DNA of 64,000 bases from Paenibacillus sp. FSL K6-1330 (GCF_037976825.1 NZ_CP150269.1:3609501-3673500); one strand, 5' to 3'. Shown: positions 8,354-17,821, counted from the first letter of the stretch. The notes: generated by a model not told the origin, from the sequence alone. Numbers and translations: made by a program.

Positions 8354-9661
8354 CTAATTCAATATGTCGCTCATGGCGTTCTTCCATTTCTCATAGTAAT
8401 TAAGATGCCGATGTGTCATGCTGGAGCTTCTTAACCTTCTATGATAGAGCGGTTGAGGAACATGATGAACCGGATGGAAGCAGGAAACCTTGGATAACAT
8501 CTCGATATCTTCGTATAGACGTCCTTCGAAAGGGACCATGGTGTTCCAACCTCCTACCTGCTTGAGTATAGAGACGTTGAACATTCTTGGGGCGACTGCA
8601 ACGGCTTCAGCGAGGAGTCGCCTGGAGGAGAAATGGGATGGTCCAGTTCTGATACCCTGGTAAAGGAGCTGTTTATTCATCCGCTCAAGCCATTCAACAT
8701 GATTCGCATAGAATACACCAACATTCCGCTCCTTGCATGCTTCATGTAGAAGGACTTCCAGACAATCAGGTGACATCCAATCATCGGCATCCAACTCAAG
8801 AAACCAGGAACCCCTCGCCATTTGAAGTGCTCTGTTCAGGGCATGAGCTTTACCCAGGTTTTGATTTTGTCTCACTGTATTTATTCTTGAATCAACAGGG
8901 AGTCTCGCCAGAATACTTGAAGTATCATCACTTGAACCGTCATCGACAATGATCAGCTCCCAAGCTGTGATCGTCTGTGATAATACGGAGCGAATAGCCC
9001 ATGGCAAGTATTCACCGTCGTTATATGTGCATAGAGCAATGGTAACTATTGGAGAGTTTTGTCTTTCATCTATATACTGAACACGGGATGAAGCATGGAG
9101 AAGCGGGGAGATTGCGTTCCATTCCTCAGCTTCCCTCATCCAAGCAGGGGCAGCGCGTTGATGGTATAGGATCCCATCGGAATCAACTTCCGTCCATTCA
9201 TATCGGGTGGACAGCTGGATCTGTTTATCGATCAACACGTACTTCTGGAATGGCAGCTGCTCTTTTGTCGTAAAACCCGGTATCTGCCCATTCATGACCA
9301 TCTCCGTGCGCCATAACAGGGGTCCACGGGGAAAAGGGGAGGATGGAAGATGACTGTGGTTGGATAGAGCCGGTTGACCTGTAATAGAAACGGGATTCAT
9401 TATGCAGCCGGCTGAGCGGTCACTGCATGTACTAAGCCATCGTTCGATTTCTTTGTTTGCATGTGGCTGAACAGAATCTCCCGCATAGAGGGTCACGAAC
9501 CACGGATCAGTCTCCAGGGATAGCGTCTCATTCATGATCGCTGCAGCCTCTTCTTCGCTAGGGATCACTATAGATTGGGCATATGAAAATACACGTTGAA
9601 CCGAGGACGCGGTATTTACGCTTAAATGAGGATATAAACCTGGAAGAATAAACACCAGCAT
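8354..9661 (-). CDS. Family 2 glycosyltransferase with degenerate N-terminal transferase-like domain
   Basis: The 435-residue protein has its active GT2 module at about residues 205-400: VTIALCTYNDGEYLPWAIRS, LIIVDDGSSDDTS, the metal motif LELDADDWM and the acidic YEDIEM. The first 200 residues resemble the outline of another GT-A domain (WFVTLYAGDSVQP) but lack a clear DxD, so they may bind acceptor or scaffold. The arrangement recalls the sporulation transferase CgeD of B. subtilis, though I cannot claim orthology. An ATG start is preceded by AAGGAGC. It converges on the DUF2642-like pair. Confidence 0.85.
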   Translation of the reverse strand: MLVFILPGLYPHLSVNTASSVQRVFSYAQSIVIPSEEEAAAIMNETLSLETDPWFVTLYAGDSVQPHANKEIERWLSTCSDRSAGCIMNPVSITGQPALSNHSHLPSSPFPRGPLLWRTEMVMNGQIPGFTTKEQLPFQKYVLIDKQIQLSTRYEWTEVDSDGILYHQRAAPAWMREAEEWNAISPLLHASSRVQYIDERQNSPIVTIALCTYNDGEYLPWAIRSVLSQTITAWELIIVDDGSSDDTSSILARLPVDSRINTVRQNQNLGKAHALNRALQMARGSWFLELDADDWMSPDCLEVLLHEACKERNVGVFYANHVEWLERMNKQLLYQGIRTGPSHFSSRRLLAEAVAVAPRMFNVSILKQVGGWNTMVPFEGRLYEDIEMLSKVSCFHPVHHVPQPLYHRRLRSSSMTHRHLNYYEKWKNAMSDILN

Positions 9662-9729
9662 GACCGTTCAGCTCCTTACTGTATTCATCTTAGTTGTTAC
9701 TAAACGGATATCTTTAACACAATTCTGTT

Positions 9730-9738
9730 TATCGTATG
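9730..9738 (-). promoter_or_regulatory. Sigma-K-like -10 element
   Basis: On the minus strand CATACGATA matches CATANNNTA exactly, about 70 nt before the start of the 435-residue glycosyltransferase gene. No clear -35 is visible. Together with the element at 7650 it hints at mother-cell expression of this cluster. Confidence 0.3.
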
Positions 9739-9856
9739 CCCACATGCGTAAGGCGGATACAACTCGCTTATAACATCCTCTAAGTTGCGACGTTATAGTA
9801 AATCAGGAATAATAGAGCTTAGAAGCAGGAAGCTGGGATGGGGGAAATTGAATCAA

Positions 9857-11668
9857 ATGAAATCAACTCATAGTCATATTATTCAGAAAGCTCAAGATTT
9901 TGCGCGCACAGTGCACGAAAGGGATGCAAGCGGTCATGATTGGTGGCATGTGCAGCGTGTCACCCGAATCGCCCGACTCCTGGCGTATCTTGAAGGCGCG
10001 AATCCATACATATGTGAATTGTCAGCATATCTCCATGACGTAGCTGACGAGAAGCTGAATGAATCAAAGGAAGCAGGTTACGAGCGGGTTCAGCAGTGGT
10101 TGCAGCAAGCCGGTGTGGAAGCATCTGACCAGGAAACCGTGTTGGAGATTATCAGCACGATGTCATTCTCTGGCGGAACGGGGAGCGCCATGCGTACATT
10201 AGAAGGGCAAATTGTACAGGATGCAGACCGTCTGGATGCGATTGGCGCAATCGGTATTGCCCGTACATTTGCTTATTCCGGATGGAAGGGACAAAGCATG
10301 TATGATCCATTCATTCCTCTTCGGGAGCAAATGACACCAGAGGAATATCGAAAAGGCAAAAGCACGGCCATTAACCACTTCTATGAAAAGCTATTAAAGC
10401 TGAAGGACAAGATGAATACGGAATCGGCAAGGCTGTTGGCAGATGGCAAGCATCAAAGTCTCGAGCTCTTTCTCCAGTTGTTCGATAAAGAGTGGGCAAT
10501 GGGGAATGAAGCCTACCTGCACGAATCCCCGATTCATCGCGGGAATGTATCGCGTGTCCATATTGCGTTCGATGATTCAACGGCAGGGTCGTTAAAGATG
10601 CTGCTGCGCTCGAAACCGGGAGAAATCGTAGTTACATTGCACGATGACCTCATGATCGGACCGCTCCCGAAGGACCATGATTTCTCCCGTTCGTTCTCTA
10701 TCCGAAATAAGTGGTTTCAGGAACGATATAGCATTACGCATGCGGATGACAGAAAATTAACGATGCTGCAAGCTGCCTTCGCTTGGCTGACCTTGCCCCA
10801 GCAGCTGAACGAGCTGCCGTGCTTGATATGGGCAGGGGATTCCGCCTCGGAACAACTTGGCTTACGCAGGTTGTTGTCTTTGATACCAGATCATCCTGAT
10901 GCCATATTGGTGAATGCGACAAGTGTGCTTCACAAGCAGAACCCGAACATTTGGTATCGGGGGACATTCGAGATGGCTATAGATAAACTTCAAACGGTGC
11001 TGGACACAGCCGAGCATGTTCCATTGTCGCCGCAAGCTCAGGCTGGCTATCGTGCGGATTGGCAGCGTCTCGTAAACGATGATGGGTTCCTGCGCGTGCT
11101 TCAAGGCGAGGAGTTACGCACCGTTCCTGAATCTTACTATGATGCAGATATACTGCAAGCCGCATATCGCCTTGAGGCTAGACACGGGTTCTTCAAGAAA
11201 TCAGCCCGCATTATTGGCGAGGTGATCGGAATGGGTGAATTAACCGTTTCCGACTCTTTCATTGAGTATCGGGTCCGACATCTGATTCAGGAAGGGGCTT
11301 TAACCTATAACGGCGAGCTGACAGCGATGCGAAACTACAGCATCTCCCTTGTAGATGCATCGACTCCCGAGGAGCGGTGGACCCATGCACAGCGCCTGGC
11401 CAAGGTCGTGAAGCTGAAGTCGCTGATGAGTGAGATGATGGAGATCCATTTTGCAGAAAGAGGTCTCATGGAAGAAATACGCCAGTTGGATGCAGAGGGA
11501 CTGGGATCATCTGTTTCCACCAACCCGGAAGCTTTTAGGAGCAGCATACAAACTCAAATCGATAACCTATTGAGGACTTATCAACATCATCAAGAACAAC
11601 GTGTGTCCTTCATGGGTTCCCTGGAGAAGGTGTTAACCCAGATCGATGAAACGACTTCTAAAGAATAG
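9857..11668 (+). CDS. HD-domain phosphohydrolase fused to DUF1835-DUF3658
   Basis: The 603-residue protein is a fusion. Residues 1-215 form an HD hydrolase like B. subtilis YpgQ (a nucleotide pyrophosphohydrolase family): SGHDWWHVQRV with H31, the HD pair H60-D61 and DADRLDAIGAIG supplying another metal-binding Asp. About 230-350 match DUF1835 (VHIAFDDSTAGSLKMLLR) and about 450-530 match DUF3658 (YDADILQAA, IGEVIG, SDSFIEYRVRHLI). DUF1835-DUF3658 proteins normally stand alone. A TTG at 9785 opens the frame, but homology to YpgQ begins at the ATG at 9857. The flavoprotein gene follows after about 56 nt. Substrate unknown. Confidence 0.85.
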   Translation: MKSTHSHIIQKAQDFARTVHERDASGHDWWHVQRVTRIARLLAYLEGANPYICELSAYLHDVADEKLNESKEAGYERVQQWLQQAGVEASDQETVLEIISTMSFSGGTGSAMRTLEGQIVQDADRLDAIGAIGIARTFAYSGWKGQSMYDPFIPLREQMTPEEYRKGKSTAINHFYEKLLKLKDKMNTESARLLADGKHQSLELFLQLFDKEWAMGNEAYLHESPIHRGNVSRVHIAFDDSTAGSLKMLLRSKPGEIVVTLHDDLMIGPLPKDHDFSRSFSIRNKWFQERYSITHADDRKLTMLQAAFAWLTLPQQLNELPCLIWAGDSASEQLGLRRLLSLIPDHPDAILVNATSVLHKQNPNIWYRGTFEMAIDKLQTVLDTAEHVPLSPQAQAGYRADWQRLVNDDGFLRVLQGEELRTVPESYYDADILQAAYRLEARHGFFKKSARIIGEVIGMGELTVSDSFIEYRVRHLIQEGALTYNGELTAMRNYSISLVDASTPEERWTHAQRLAKVVKLKSLMSEMMEIHFAERGLMEEIRQLDAEGLGSSVSTNPEAFRSSIQTQIDNLLRTYQHHQEQRVSFMGSLEKVLTQIDETTSKE

Positions 11669-11724
11669 ATTAAGCATATTCGTACAAGGTTGGAATCTTA
11701 ATATCACTAGGCAGAGAGAAGATT

Positions 11725-12816
11725 GTGGAAAGCGGTGGAGTTATGTTATTTACGGATCAGCAGATTCAAAGCATAAGAGAACAAGCGCTTGGGATGGACA
11801 AGCATCGACAAGTAACGCCCGAAGTGCTGGCAACTATATACGATCATCGTTTATTTCATTTGTTTGTGCCCGATGAGCTTGAAGGAAGAATGACCTCACT
11901 GCCGGAGGCTGCACGCATTTTTCAGGAGAGTGCCAGGATCGACGGTAACCTGGGATGGCTGGTTACGATTGGAGCAGGTGGAGGATTCTTCGCGGCACTG
12001 ATGAGCCAGGAGGTGAGTCGCCGCGTATTCGCACACCGCGAAGCGGTGATTGCGGGCAGCGGGATGCCGACAGGCACGGCAAGACAGGTGGACGGCGGAT
12101 ATATTGTGAACGGCAGCTGGAAGTATTGCAGCGGTTCTACCTATGCAACGACCTTTACAGCCAATGCAGTTATTGAACCGGATTCCGCGGTACAAGATAA
12201 AGCTGGCGTACCGACAACAGATCAGGGCGAGCCCCATATTCGTTCCTTTATCCTGAATCCTGATCAAGTCGAGATTCTGGAGGATTGGAATGCCTTCGGA
12301 CTGCGGGCAACGGCGAGTCATACGTTATCCGCTGTGGATGCATTCGTGCCGGTGGAGATGACGTTCTCCCTTACGGAAACCCAAGGGTATGAGAACGAAA
12401 TGATCTATCAATATCCCTTCCTTCCGTTTGCCCAAGTATCTTTTGCTGGAGTCGCCGTTGGGATCGCCGAGCATTTCCTGGAGGCAGCCGAATCACTTGC
12501 GACACAGAGAAGGAGCTCTTCTCATGTGATCGGCAAGCTGGAGGAGCGTAAAGCAATGTTGGAGCAATCCGTTTCGGATTTTTATAAGACGGTGGAAGGC
12601 TCTTGGGAGGAGCTGCTGAATAACGGTGAATTATCGAAAACAACAGAAGAAGAGGTGACCGCCCGCAGCATAGCAGCAGCCCAAACAGCGTTATCCTGCG
12701 GCCAACAGGTGTTCCCGCTCTTGGGTTTATCCGCTGCGATGGAAGATGCCGAAATCAATCGCTGCTGGAGGGATCTTCAGACGGCATGCTCGCATGCGCT
12801 GCTAAGAAACTTCTGA
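11725..12816 (+). CDS. Acyl-CoA-dehydrogenase-fold flavoprotein
   Basis: The protein of about 363 residues has the acyl-CoA dehydrogenase fold, in the branch that includes flavin-dependent monooxygenases and DszC-like enzymes rather than classical fatty-acid dehydrogenases. Visible are the N-terminal helical part with ARIFQESARIDGNLGWLVT, the mid-domain GTARQVDGGYIVNGSWKYCSG (flavin-binding beta domain) and WNAFGLRATASHTLSAVDAF, then the C-terminal helices. The usual catalytic Glu motif of acyl-CoA dehydrogenases is not apparent, so an oxygenase or reductase role is possible. GTG at 11725 has GAGAGAAG upstream; ATG at 11743 is an alternative. Confidence 0.78.
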   Translation: MESGGVMLFTDQQIQSIREQALGMDKHRQVTPEVLATIYDHRLFHLFVPDELEGRMTSLPEAARIFQESARIDGNLGWLVTIGAGGGFFAALMSQEVSRRVFAHREAVIAGSGMPTGTARQVDGGYIVNGSWKYCSGSTYATTFTANAVIEPDSAVQDKAGVPTTDQGEPHIRSFILNPDQVEILEDWNAFGLRATASHTLSAVDAFVPVEMTFSLTETQGYENEMIYQYPFLPFAQVSFAGVAVGIAEHFLEAAESLATQRRSSSHVIGKLEERKAMLEQSVSDFYKTVEGSWEELLNNGELSKTTEEEVTARSIAAAQTALSCGQQVFPLLGLSAAMEDAEINRCWRDLQTACSHALLRNF

Positions 12817-12856
12817 TGGAGAAGTAAACCATTGGGATGTATAACACTTTAGAAGC

Positions 12857-12894
12857 AAAACCATGAGCCGCATACCAAGCAGCTCATGGTTTTT
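12857..12894 (+). terminator. Rho-independent terminator
   Basis: AAAACCATGAGC pairs with GCTCATGGTTTTT around a 13-nt loop, ending in a T-run. It ends the 9.8-12.8 kb transcript. Confidence 0.85.
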
Positions 12895-13002
12895 ATGTTG
12901 ATCTGCTGCTAATTCCATACCCCGAAAAGCACAATTATTCAGTATTCCCGTAGGAGGCCCGGTCCTCACCCAACAAAGGTAGTGACACTGCCCATTCCCA
13001 TA

Positions 13003-14109
13003 TTACCGAAACTTTCCGTAATCTTTAATGTGCACATCAAACAAGCATTCCACCGGAATTTTTTGAAGCTCCTGCCGCCAGTTCATTTTTTTCCATTGTT
13101 CATAGCCAACCCGATTTCGAACATATGTGCCGATTCCGAGATTATCCACCTGATGTTTTTTCATCAACGCAATCATGGCATCGCCTTTTTTTGAAATATA
13201 TTGACTGATTCGCTGCTCCAGCTCGCGCCGTTCCCGGGCGTTATTTAACCTAGCATCTCCGATGTATTCCAGAACAGAGCCGGTAACCTTCACATGATAC
13301 GTAACCTTCTCAACGCCTTGAACTCCGCGGGTAACCTTGACTTTTCGTGTGCTGATCAATGAACTGAACATGACGTTTTCCTTCTTGCCGTTAATCTCCG
13401 TCAGATCAATACTAATTTGGCCTTCTCTGAATTTGCTTTTTAGAAAAGCGAAAACCAATGCGTCCTGAGGTTCGATCTTCGTAACATAACGATCGTCTCT
13501 AAACAAGGCGATGCCATTCGTGGTGATATAATTGTTCCCATGCTTCTTAATAATCGGAGCAACAGGGTCTACGCCTTGATCAAAAAAATCCCTGGCGAAG
13601 TTAAATAACGTGACCTTTGGAATGGTTTGTCCGAGTGCTTCCTTCTCAAGCAACATATCGATATATCGGCCGGTCCGCGGGTGCTGCTTGTAATCGTCAA
13701 TCAGCAATTCGCCTGCACTGCCTTCAACCACGCTGATTTTTACCTGTGAAGAGATGGAAGGATCCCGAAACAAGGTATCCAGATGACCGTGCAGTCCGTT
13801 TTCCGCCAACGAAATACCGAACAGCACATTACGCAATTGTCCACTCACCAGCAACATCCCCGTTTGTCTGGACATGATCATTCTCGCTTCCTTGCTGCTC
13901 TTGGCTGTTGCTATCAGCACTTCGCGCTTAGCGGAAGTCTCCGGATCCGCTTGGGGTATGGAGACCGAGAAGCTTAACTCGCCATTCGGGAGCATATCAT
14001 AGCTGGTCGTTTGGATGAATCCCAGATCTTCCAAAATGCGTTGATCCCCGCAGCCGAATATAGGGAGGATACACAGTAGGAGGAGCAAACACGTACATTT
14101 TTTTAACAT
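13003..14109 (-). CDS. gerAC: Spore germinant receptor C subunit, Ger(x)C lipoprotein
   Basis: The 368-residue lipoprotein of the Ger(x)C family is the outward-facing C component of a GerA-type nutrient receptor in the spore inner membrane. The signal peptide ends in a lipobox with Cys20 (LPIFGC). Family features include the N-terminal ILEDLGFIQTTSYDM region and the C-terminal helical/beta tail. It is last in a tight operon, starting 6 nt after the B gene stop. Ligand unknown. The symbol denotes the family, not proven orthology to B. subtilis gerA. Confidence 0.93.
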   Translation of the reverse strand: MLKKCTCLLLLLCILPIFGCGDQRILEDLGFIQTTSYDMLPNGELSFSVSIPQADPETSAKREVLIATAKSSKEARMIMSRQTGMLLVSGQLRNVLFGISLAENGLHGHLDTLFRDPSISSQVKISVVEGSAGELLIDDYKQHPRTGRYIDMLLEKEALGQTIPKVTLFNFARDFFDQGVDPVAPIIKKHGNNYITTNGIALFRDDRYVTKIEPQDALVFAFLKSKFREGQISIDLTEINGKKENVMFSSLISTRKVKVTRGVQGVEKVTYHVKVTGSVLEYIGDARLNNARERRELEQRISQYISKKGDAMIALMKKHQVDNLGIGTYVRNRVGYEQWKKMNWRQELQKIPVECLFDVHIKDYGKFR

Positions 14110-14115
14110 ATCACA

Positions 14116-15192
14116 TCACACTGCCTTTTTGCGCCGCTGCCATAGCAGCAGAAGAATTAATATCAACGGCATTATGTAGGCAAACCCTATCTGGATGTAT
14201 CCCAGATACATAAGCCATTCCCTGATCGTGTTCAATACGGTTGGAATGTAGGAGATGAGCAAAGCAACTAAAATGATAAAGAAATAGTGTACATTGATTT
14301 TGATCTTCGGGAAGACTCTTTGGGTGCTTTCGCCAGCCGCCCAGAAGTAAAGGACTAGGGTGATAATGGTTGTAAACAGGAAGAAGCCGTAGAAAAGGTT
14401 CTCGATTCGCTCAATGAATGGAAGCTTGATGTAAGCCAGAAGATCCAGTAACGGGAACAACATGACCTTAAGCATATCCGAGCCAATTACACCAAACGTA
14501 ACAAAGCCCGAGAGCGTATAGGATACCGTACGAATTAAATTTCCATAGAATACCGCCCTGAACAGTTTGGTCTTCTTATCGGTATAGGGAATCAAAAGTA
14601 AGCACAGCTCATAACCCAAGTATGCCAAATAAATTTGAAAAAGACCTTCGGTCATGCTGTAACTGTCTTTAAAAATATAGGGGGTTAATCTCTCTATTCT
14701 GAATTCCCCTACATAATAAAGCAAAAGCAAGCTCATCCAGATGGTGCTCCAGAAGAAAACGGTCGAAGCCTTGGAAATGTTATATAGCCCTTTGGTCAGC
14801 AGTATAAATGCAAGAACATCGATCGCAATCTTGAACACCATAGGGTTGGTTGTCGGAAACGCGAACATCTGAAAGATCAGTACATACTCCTTGGCGACGA
14901 GACAGCCGATCAGCGCCCATACCGTACTGATTGCCAGATAGAAGGGGGTTAGAATGAACTTGGGAATGCTTTTCTCCAATATGACGAAGATCGACTGTCC
15001 TTTGCCCAGCCGGTACACCCAATACATCATGTAAATATTCAGACAGACCAGAAGGGAAACCGGGATGGTGATAAGCCAACCGTTCGTACCAAAATATTTG
15101 GCTTCGACCTGGGTAATGCTGAATACATATACACCCGTTTGAATCATATAGATTAGGATCGCGGTATGAAACTGGGAGAGTTTTTCTTTCAA
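14116..15192 (-). CDS. gerAB: Spore germinant receptor B subunit, GerAB-type permease
   Basis: The 358-residue integral membrane protein belongs to the endospore germination permease family, related to amino-acid transporters, with about ten hydrophobic helices. In GerA-type receptors the B subunit binds the nutrient germinant. The start is TTG at 15192: GAGGTGAGG lies directly upstream and overlaps the end of the A gene, so the B gene is probably translationally coupled to it. It is the middle gene of the operon. Confidence 0.93.
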   Translation of the reverse strand: MKEKLSQFHTAILIYMIQTGVYVFSITQVEAKYFGTNGWLITIPVSLLVCLNIYMMYWVYRLGKGQSIFVILEKSIPKFILTPFYLAISTVWALIGCLVAKEYVLIFQMFAFPTTNPMVFKIAIDVLAFILLTKGLYNISKASTVFFWSTIWMSLLLLYYVGEFRIERLTPYIFKDSYSMTEGLFQIYLAYLGYELCLLLIPYTDKKTKLFRAVFYGNLIRTVSYTLSGFVTFGVIGSDMLKVMLFPLLDLLAYIKLPFIERIENLFYGFFLFTTIITLVLYFWAAGESTQRVFPKIKINVHYFFIILVALLISYIPTVLNTIREWLMYLGYIQIGFAYIMPLILILLLLWQRRKKAV

Positions 15193-15198
15193 TTGTCC

Positions 15199-16704
15199 TC
15201 ACCTCTTCATTTTTAACTTCACTTTGTTTCTGGCTTTGACTTGGGTTGGCCGCTTGGCCAATGCGGAAAAAGGCAGTCTCATGAATACGTCTTTCCAATC
15301 ATAGGGCTCAAAGGGAGCAATGGGTGATAAGTAGGAGGCGCCGACACTCGTCAAACCACTTAAGTGAATGACTATATAGGCCAATCCAAGAGCCAATCCC
15401 ATATTTCCCCATAATCCAGCCATTACAATAAGTGCGAAACGGAACAGGCGAAAGGATGCACTCATCACATAGTTGGGAATAACAAAGGAGGCAATCGCCG
15501 AAGAGGCGACGGCAATGATTAGAATGTTACTTGTTAATCCTGCTTGCACAGCAGCTTGTCCTATAACGATACCGCCTACGATACCAATGGTTTGACCGAT
15601 CTTGGTAGGCAGTCTCGCCCCGGCCTCCCGCAATAGCTCTATGGTAGTCTCCATCAGCAACGCTTCAAAAATCGGGGGGAAAGGCACTTTACTTCTGGAC
15701 TCTGTCAGTGTCAAGATAAGATTTTCCGGAATCATTTCATAGTGAAAGGAGGTCACTGATACGTAAAGGGCTGTCAACGTCACCGTAATCAGGAGCGCTG
15801 CAAACCTCAAGAACAAGGATGCCGTGCCTATGCTCCACCGTTGGTAATAATCATCGGAGGATGAGAAGAATTCAAAAAAGTTGACCGGGGCGCTGAAGGC
15901 AGTGGGGCTTCCGTCCATAATTCCCACGATACGACCCGAAACCAGCTTCGATGCGATCGTATCCGGCCGCTCGGTGGTCAGAAATTGTGCAAAGATCGAA
16001 TACGGATCATCATCAATGCACTGAATCAGCATGTTCGCATCATGGATAGCATCGATTTCGATATCCTCAATTCGCTTTATCACTTCTTTTACGTAGTTCT
16101 CATTTGCGATGTCTTGGATGTAAAGAACATAGACATCAGATTTGCTTACTTCACCAACGGACAATTTAATGACTTTGAGATGAGAACTCTGAACTCGCTT
16201 CCGGATCAACGACAGATTTGTATAAGCTTGTTCGGTAAAAGCCTCGTGCGGCCCGATAATGATGGATTCCGTTTCGGACTCAGCAACCGTACGTGATATT
16301 GGGAAAATAACATCGATCAGGTATGCTTTGTCCTCATAAAAGAATAGAGCCATGCCGTCAAGAATGCTCTCCACGCATTTTTTAGTATCCGTCACATGCT
16401 CATACTGGGATTGCTGCGTCAACGGTTCTAGCGGTGTATCGGAATTCAATAAAGGAGGAAGGAGATCACGCTCCAGTCGATCCTCATTGACTAAATGACT
16501 GAAATACAGTACATGCAAACGTTCATTATGATAGGTTTTATGGACAAAATCGGCGGCATGATCAAATTGGTCGATGATATGCTGCAGCGTCAGCCTATCA
16601 TCTTCCTGGGGGTTAGGATCTTGCTGATTTTCGTGAGTTTGGCCTTCTTCTGAATACTCATGGCTAACCAGAAAGATGGATTTTAATTTCTGTTTCATCC
16701 CCAC
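15199..16704 (-). CDS. gerAA: Spore germinant receptor A subunit, GerAA family
   Basis: The 501-residue GerA-family protein has a soluble N-terminal domain of about 270 residues, containing IVGIMDGSPTAFSAPVNFFE near its end, and a C-terminal membrane domain. The family signature ELLREAGARLPTKIGQTIGI is followed by VIGQAAVQAGLTS. A subunits form the oligomeric ion-conducting core of the receptor. GTG at 16704 is chosen because GAGGTG sits 7 nt upstream; an in-frame ATG two codons on is an alternative. It heads the A-B-C operon, which in spore-formers is normally forespore (sigma-G) expressed; I saw no convincing sigma-G box. Confidence 0.94.
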   Translation of the reverse strand: MGMKQKLKSIFLVSHEYSEEGQTHENQQDPNPQEDDRLTLQHIIDQFDHAADFVHKTYHNERLHVLYFSHLVNEDRLERDLLPPLLNSDTPLEPLTQQSQYEHVTDTKKCVESILDGMALFFYEDKAYLIDVIFPISRTVAESETESIIIGPHEAFTEQAYTNLSLIRKRVQSSHLKVIKLSVGEVSKSDVYVLYIQDIANENYVKEVIKRIEDIEIDAIHDANMLIQCIDDDPYSIFAQFLTTERPDTIASKLVSGRIVGIMDGSPTAFSAPVNFFEFFSSSDDYYQRWSIGTASLFLRFAALLITVTLTALYVSVTSFHYEMIPENLILTLTESRSKVPFPPIFEALLMETTIELLREAGARLPTKIGQTIGIVGGIVIGQAAVQAGLTSNILIIAVASSAIASFVIPNYVMSASFRLFRFALIVMAGLWGNMGLALGLAYIVIHLSGLTSVGASYLSPIAPFEPYDWKDVFMRLPFSALAKRPTQVKARNKVKLKMKR

Positions 16705-16817
16705 GCCTTTTCACCTCGGATTTCCTGCATAGTCTGTCACAGTGTGTGTACTTTGCGCTGGATTTATCCAACGAATCCCATGTCGAATGAAGAAGAATGT
16801 AAGCGGGGATCTTAGGC

Positions 16818-16844
16818 TTGACAGACGAACGCTAGATCATCTAG
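16818..16844 (+). promoter_or_regulatory. Possible promoter -35 and palindrome before the DUF3889 gene
   Basis: TTGACA at 16818-16823 could be a -35 box. The perfect palindrome CTAGATCATCTAG at 16832-16844 lies where a -10 would be, just before the GAGGAGG ribosome site. A repressor binding there would block transcription. No good -10 hexamer is visible. Confidence 0.3.
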
Positions 16845-16866
16845 AGGTGTAACGAGGAGGTTTAAT

Positions 16867-17649
16867 ATGCTGGGCAGCATCGTATTAGCCGGTGTTTTAT
16901 CGTTTGGGTTAAGCCCTGGTTATGAACAAGGTATAAAAAAACTTTCGGATTCCTATGATCAGCAAGCCATATTTGAATCCGGCGGTGAGCTTGTAGAGGA
17001 AGCTTTAAGGGCCTGTGAGAAACATTTCGGTACAGCCCTCTTCTTACCACCTCAATTGCCGTCCGTAGCTTTCACGCATCAGTATGGCCGCTGTTATGAC
17101 ATGGAAGGCGGATTGGACGAGCATTTGGAGGTTCACTATCAGAACCGATATAAACCTGAACATGACTACAAGATCGAGTTATATCCGCTGGAGAATAAAC
17201 AGCAGCTGAAGCATCTATCATTTCAAGAATCGGAGCTGGCAGATCATACGACTGCAAAGTTTTACAAGGGACCGATCAATACGCTTCAACTGTTAGTATT
17301 CGAAAAGGGGAACTGGCAATACCTTTTAACTGCTGCAAATCGCGCTTCGTCGAAAATCAGTCAGCAGGAATTGACAGAAATTGCAGAGTCCCTGACCCAA
17401 GCCATGAACAGTAAGGACCCTGTTTACGCTATGTGGGGAACGCTCGCCGTGACGGAAACGAAGCGTAAATACAATATGGATGTCGTCGACTACCTCTATA
17501 TGGGAAAAACTACGATATCCAATGAGATGGCGGAGGAGAAATTTAAGCTATGGCTTAAGAAAGGCGCTCGTGAATTCGGCGTATACGTAACCGTTGCGTT
17601 TCACCCGACAACCCATCAGTTCATATCGATTCGATACGAGGAATTCTAG
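16867..17649 (+). CDS. DUF3889-containing protein, probably exported
   Basis: The 260-residue protein starts with a hydrophobic segment (about residues 1-15) lacking positive charges, so an atypical signal or anchor is possible. Residues 30-180 are unassigned. The last 75 residues match DUF3889: TLAVTETKRKYNMDVVDYLY, FKLWLKKGAREFGVYVTV and a final ISIRYEEF. DUF3889 proteins are found in Bacilli and are mostly uncharacterised. The ATG follows ACGAGGAGG. It is divergent from the ger operon, so it may belong to sporulation, but this is only context. Confidence 0.75.
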   Translation: MLGSIVLAGVLSFGLSPGYEQGIKKLSDSYDQQAIFESGGELVEEALRACEKHFGTALFLPPQLPSVAFTHQYGRCYDMEGGLDEHLEVHYQNRYKPEHDYKIELYPLENKQQLKHLSFQESELADHTTAKFYKGPINTLQLLVFEKGNWQYLLTAANRASSKISQQELTEIAESLTQAMNSKDPVYAMWGTLAVTETKRKYNMDVVDYLYMGKTTISNEMAEEKFKLWLKKGAREFGVYVTVAFHPTTHQFISIRYEEF

Positions 17650-17821
17650 CTGGTTAGCAGGCACAAACACGATTTTCAGAAAGAGATTCACGTTTGCTGT
17701 TTTTGAAAGTGGTGTTTTCCTGCTGTTCAGACGCTTATATATGGTGTACCATATTTGGTGAAACTTGCCTCCGTGATTTCTACATTTTGCGCCAGTAATA
17801 GTGATTTAGGAGTGATTCGCT

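Noticed and set aside
16705..16866. Sigma-G promoter of the first ger operon
   Set aside because: No CATACTA-like -10 with a proper -35 was found on the minus strand; only weak partial matches.
17662..17715. Possible terminator after the DUF3889 gene
   Set aside because: The arms around CACAAACACG and CACGTTTGCTG do not pair continuously.
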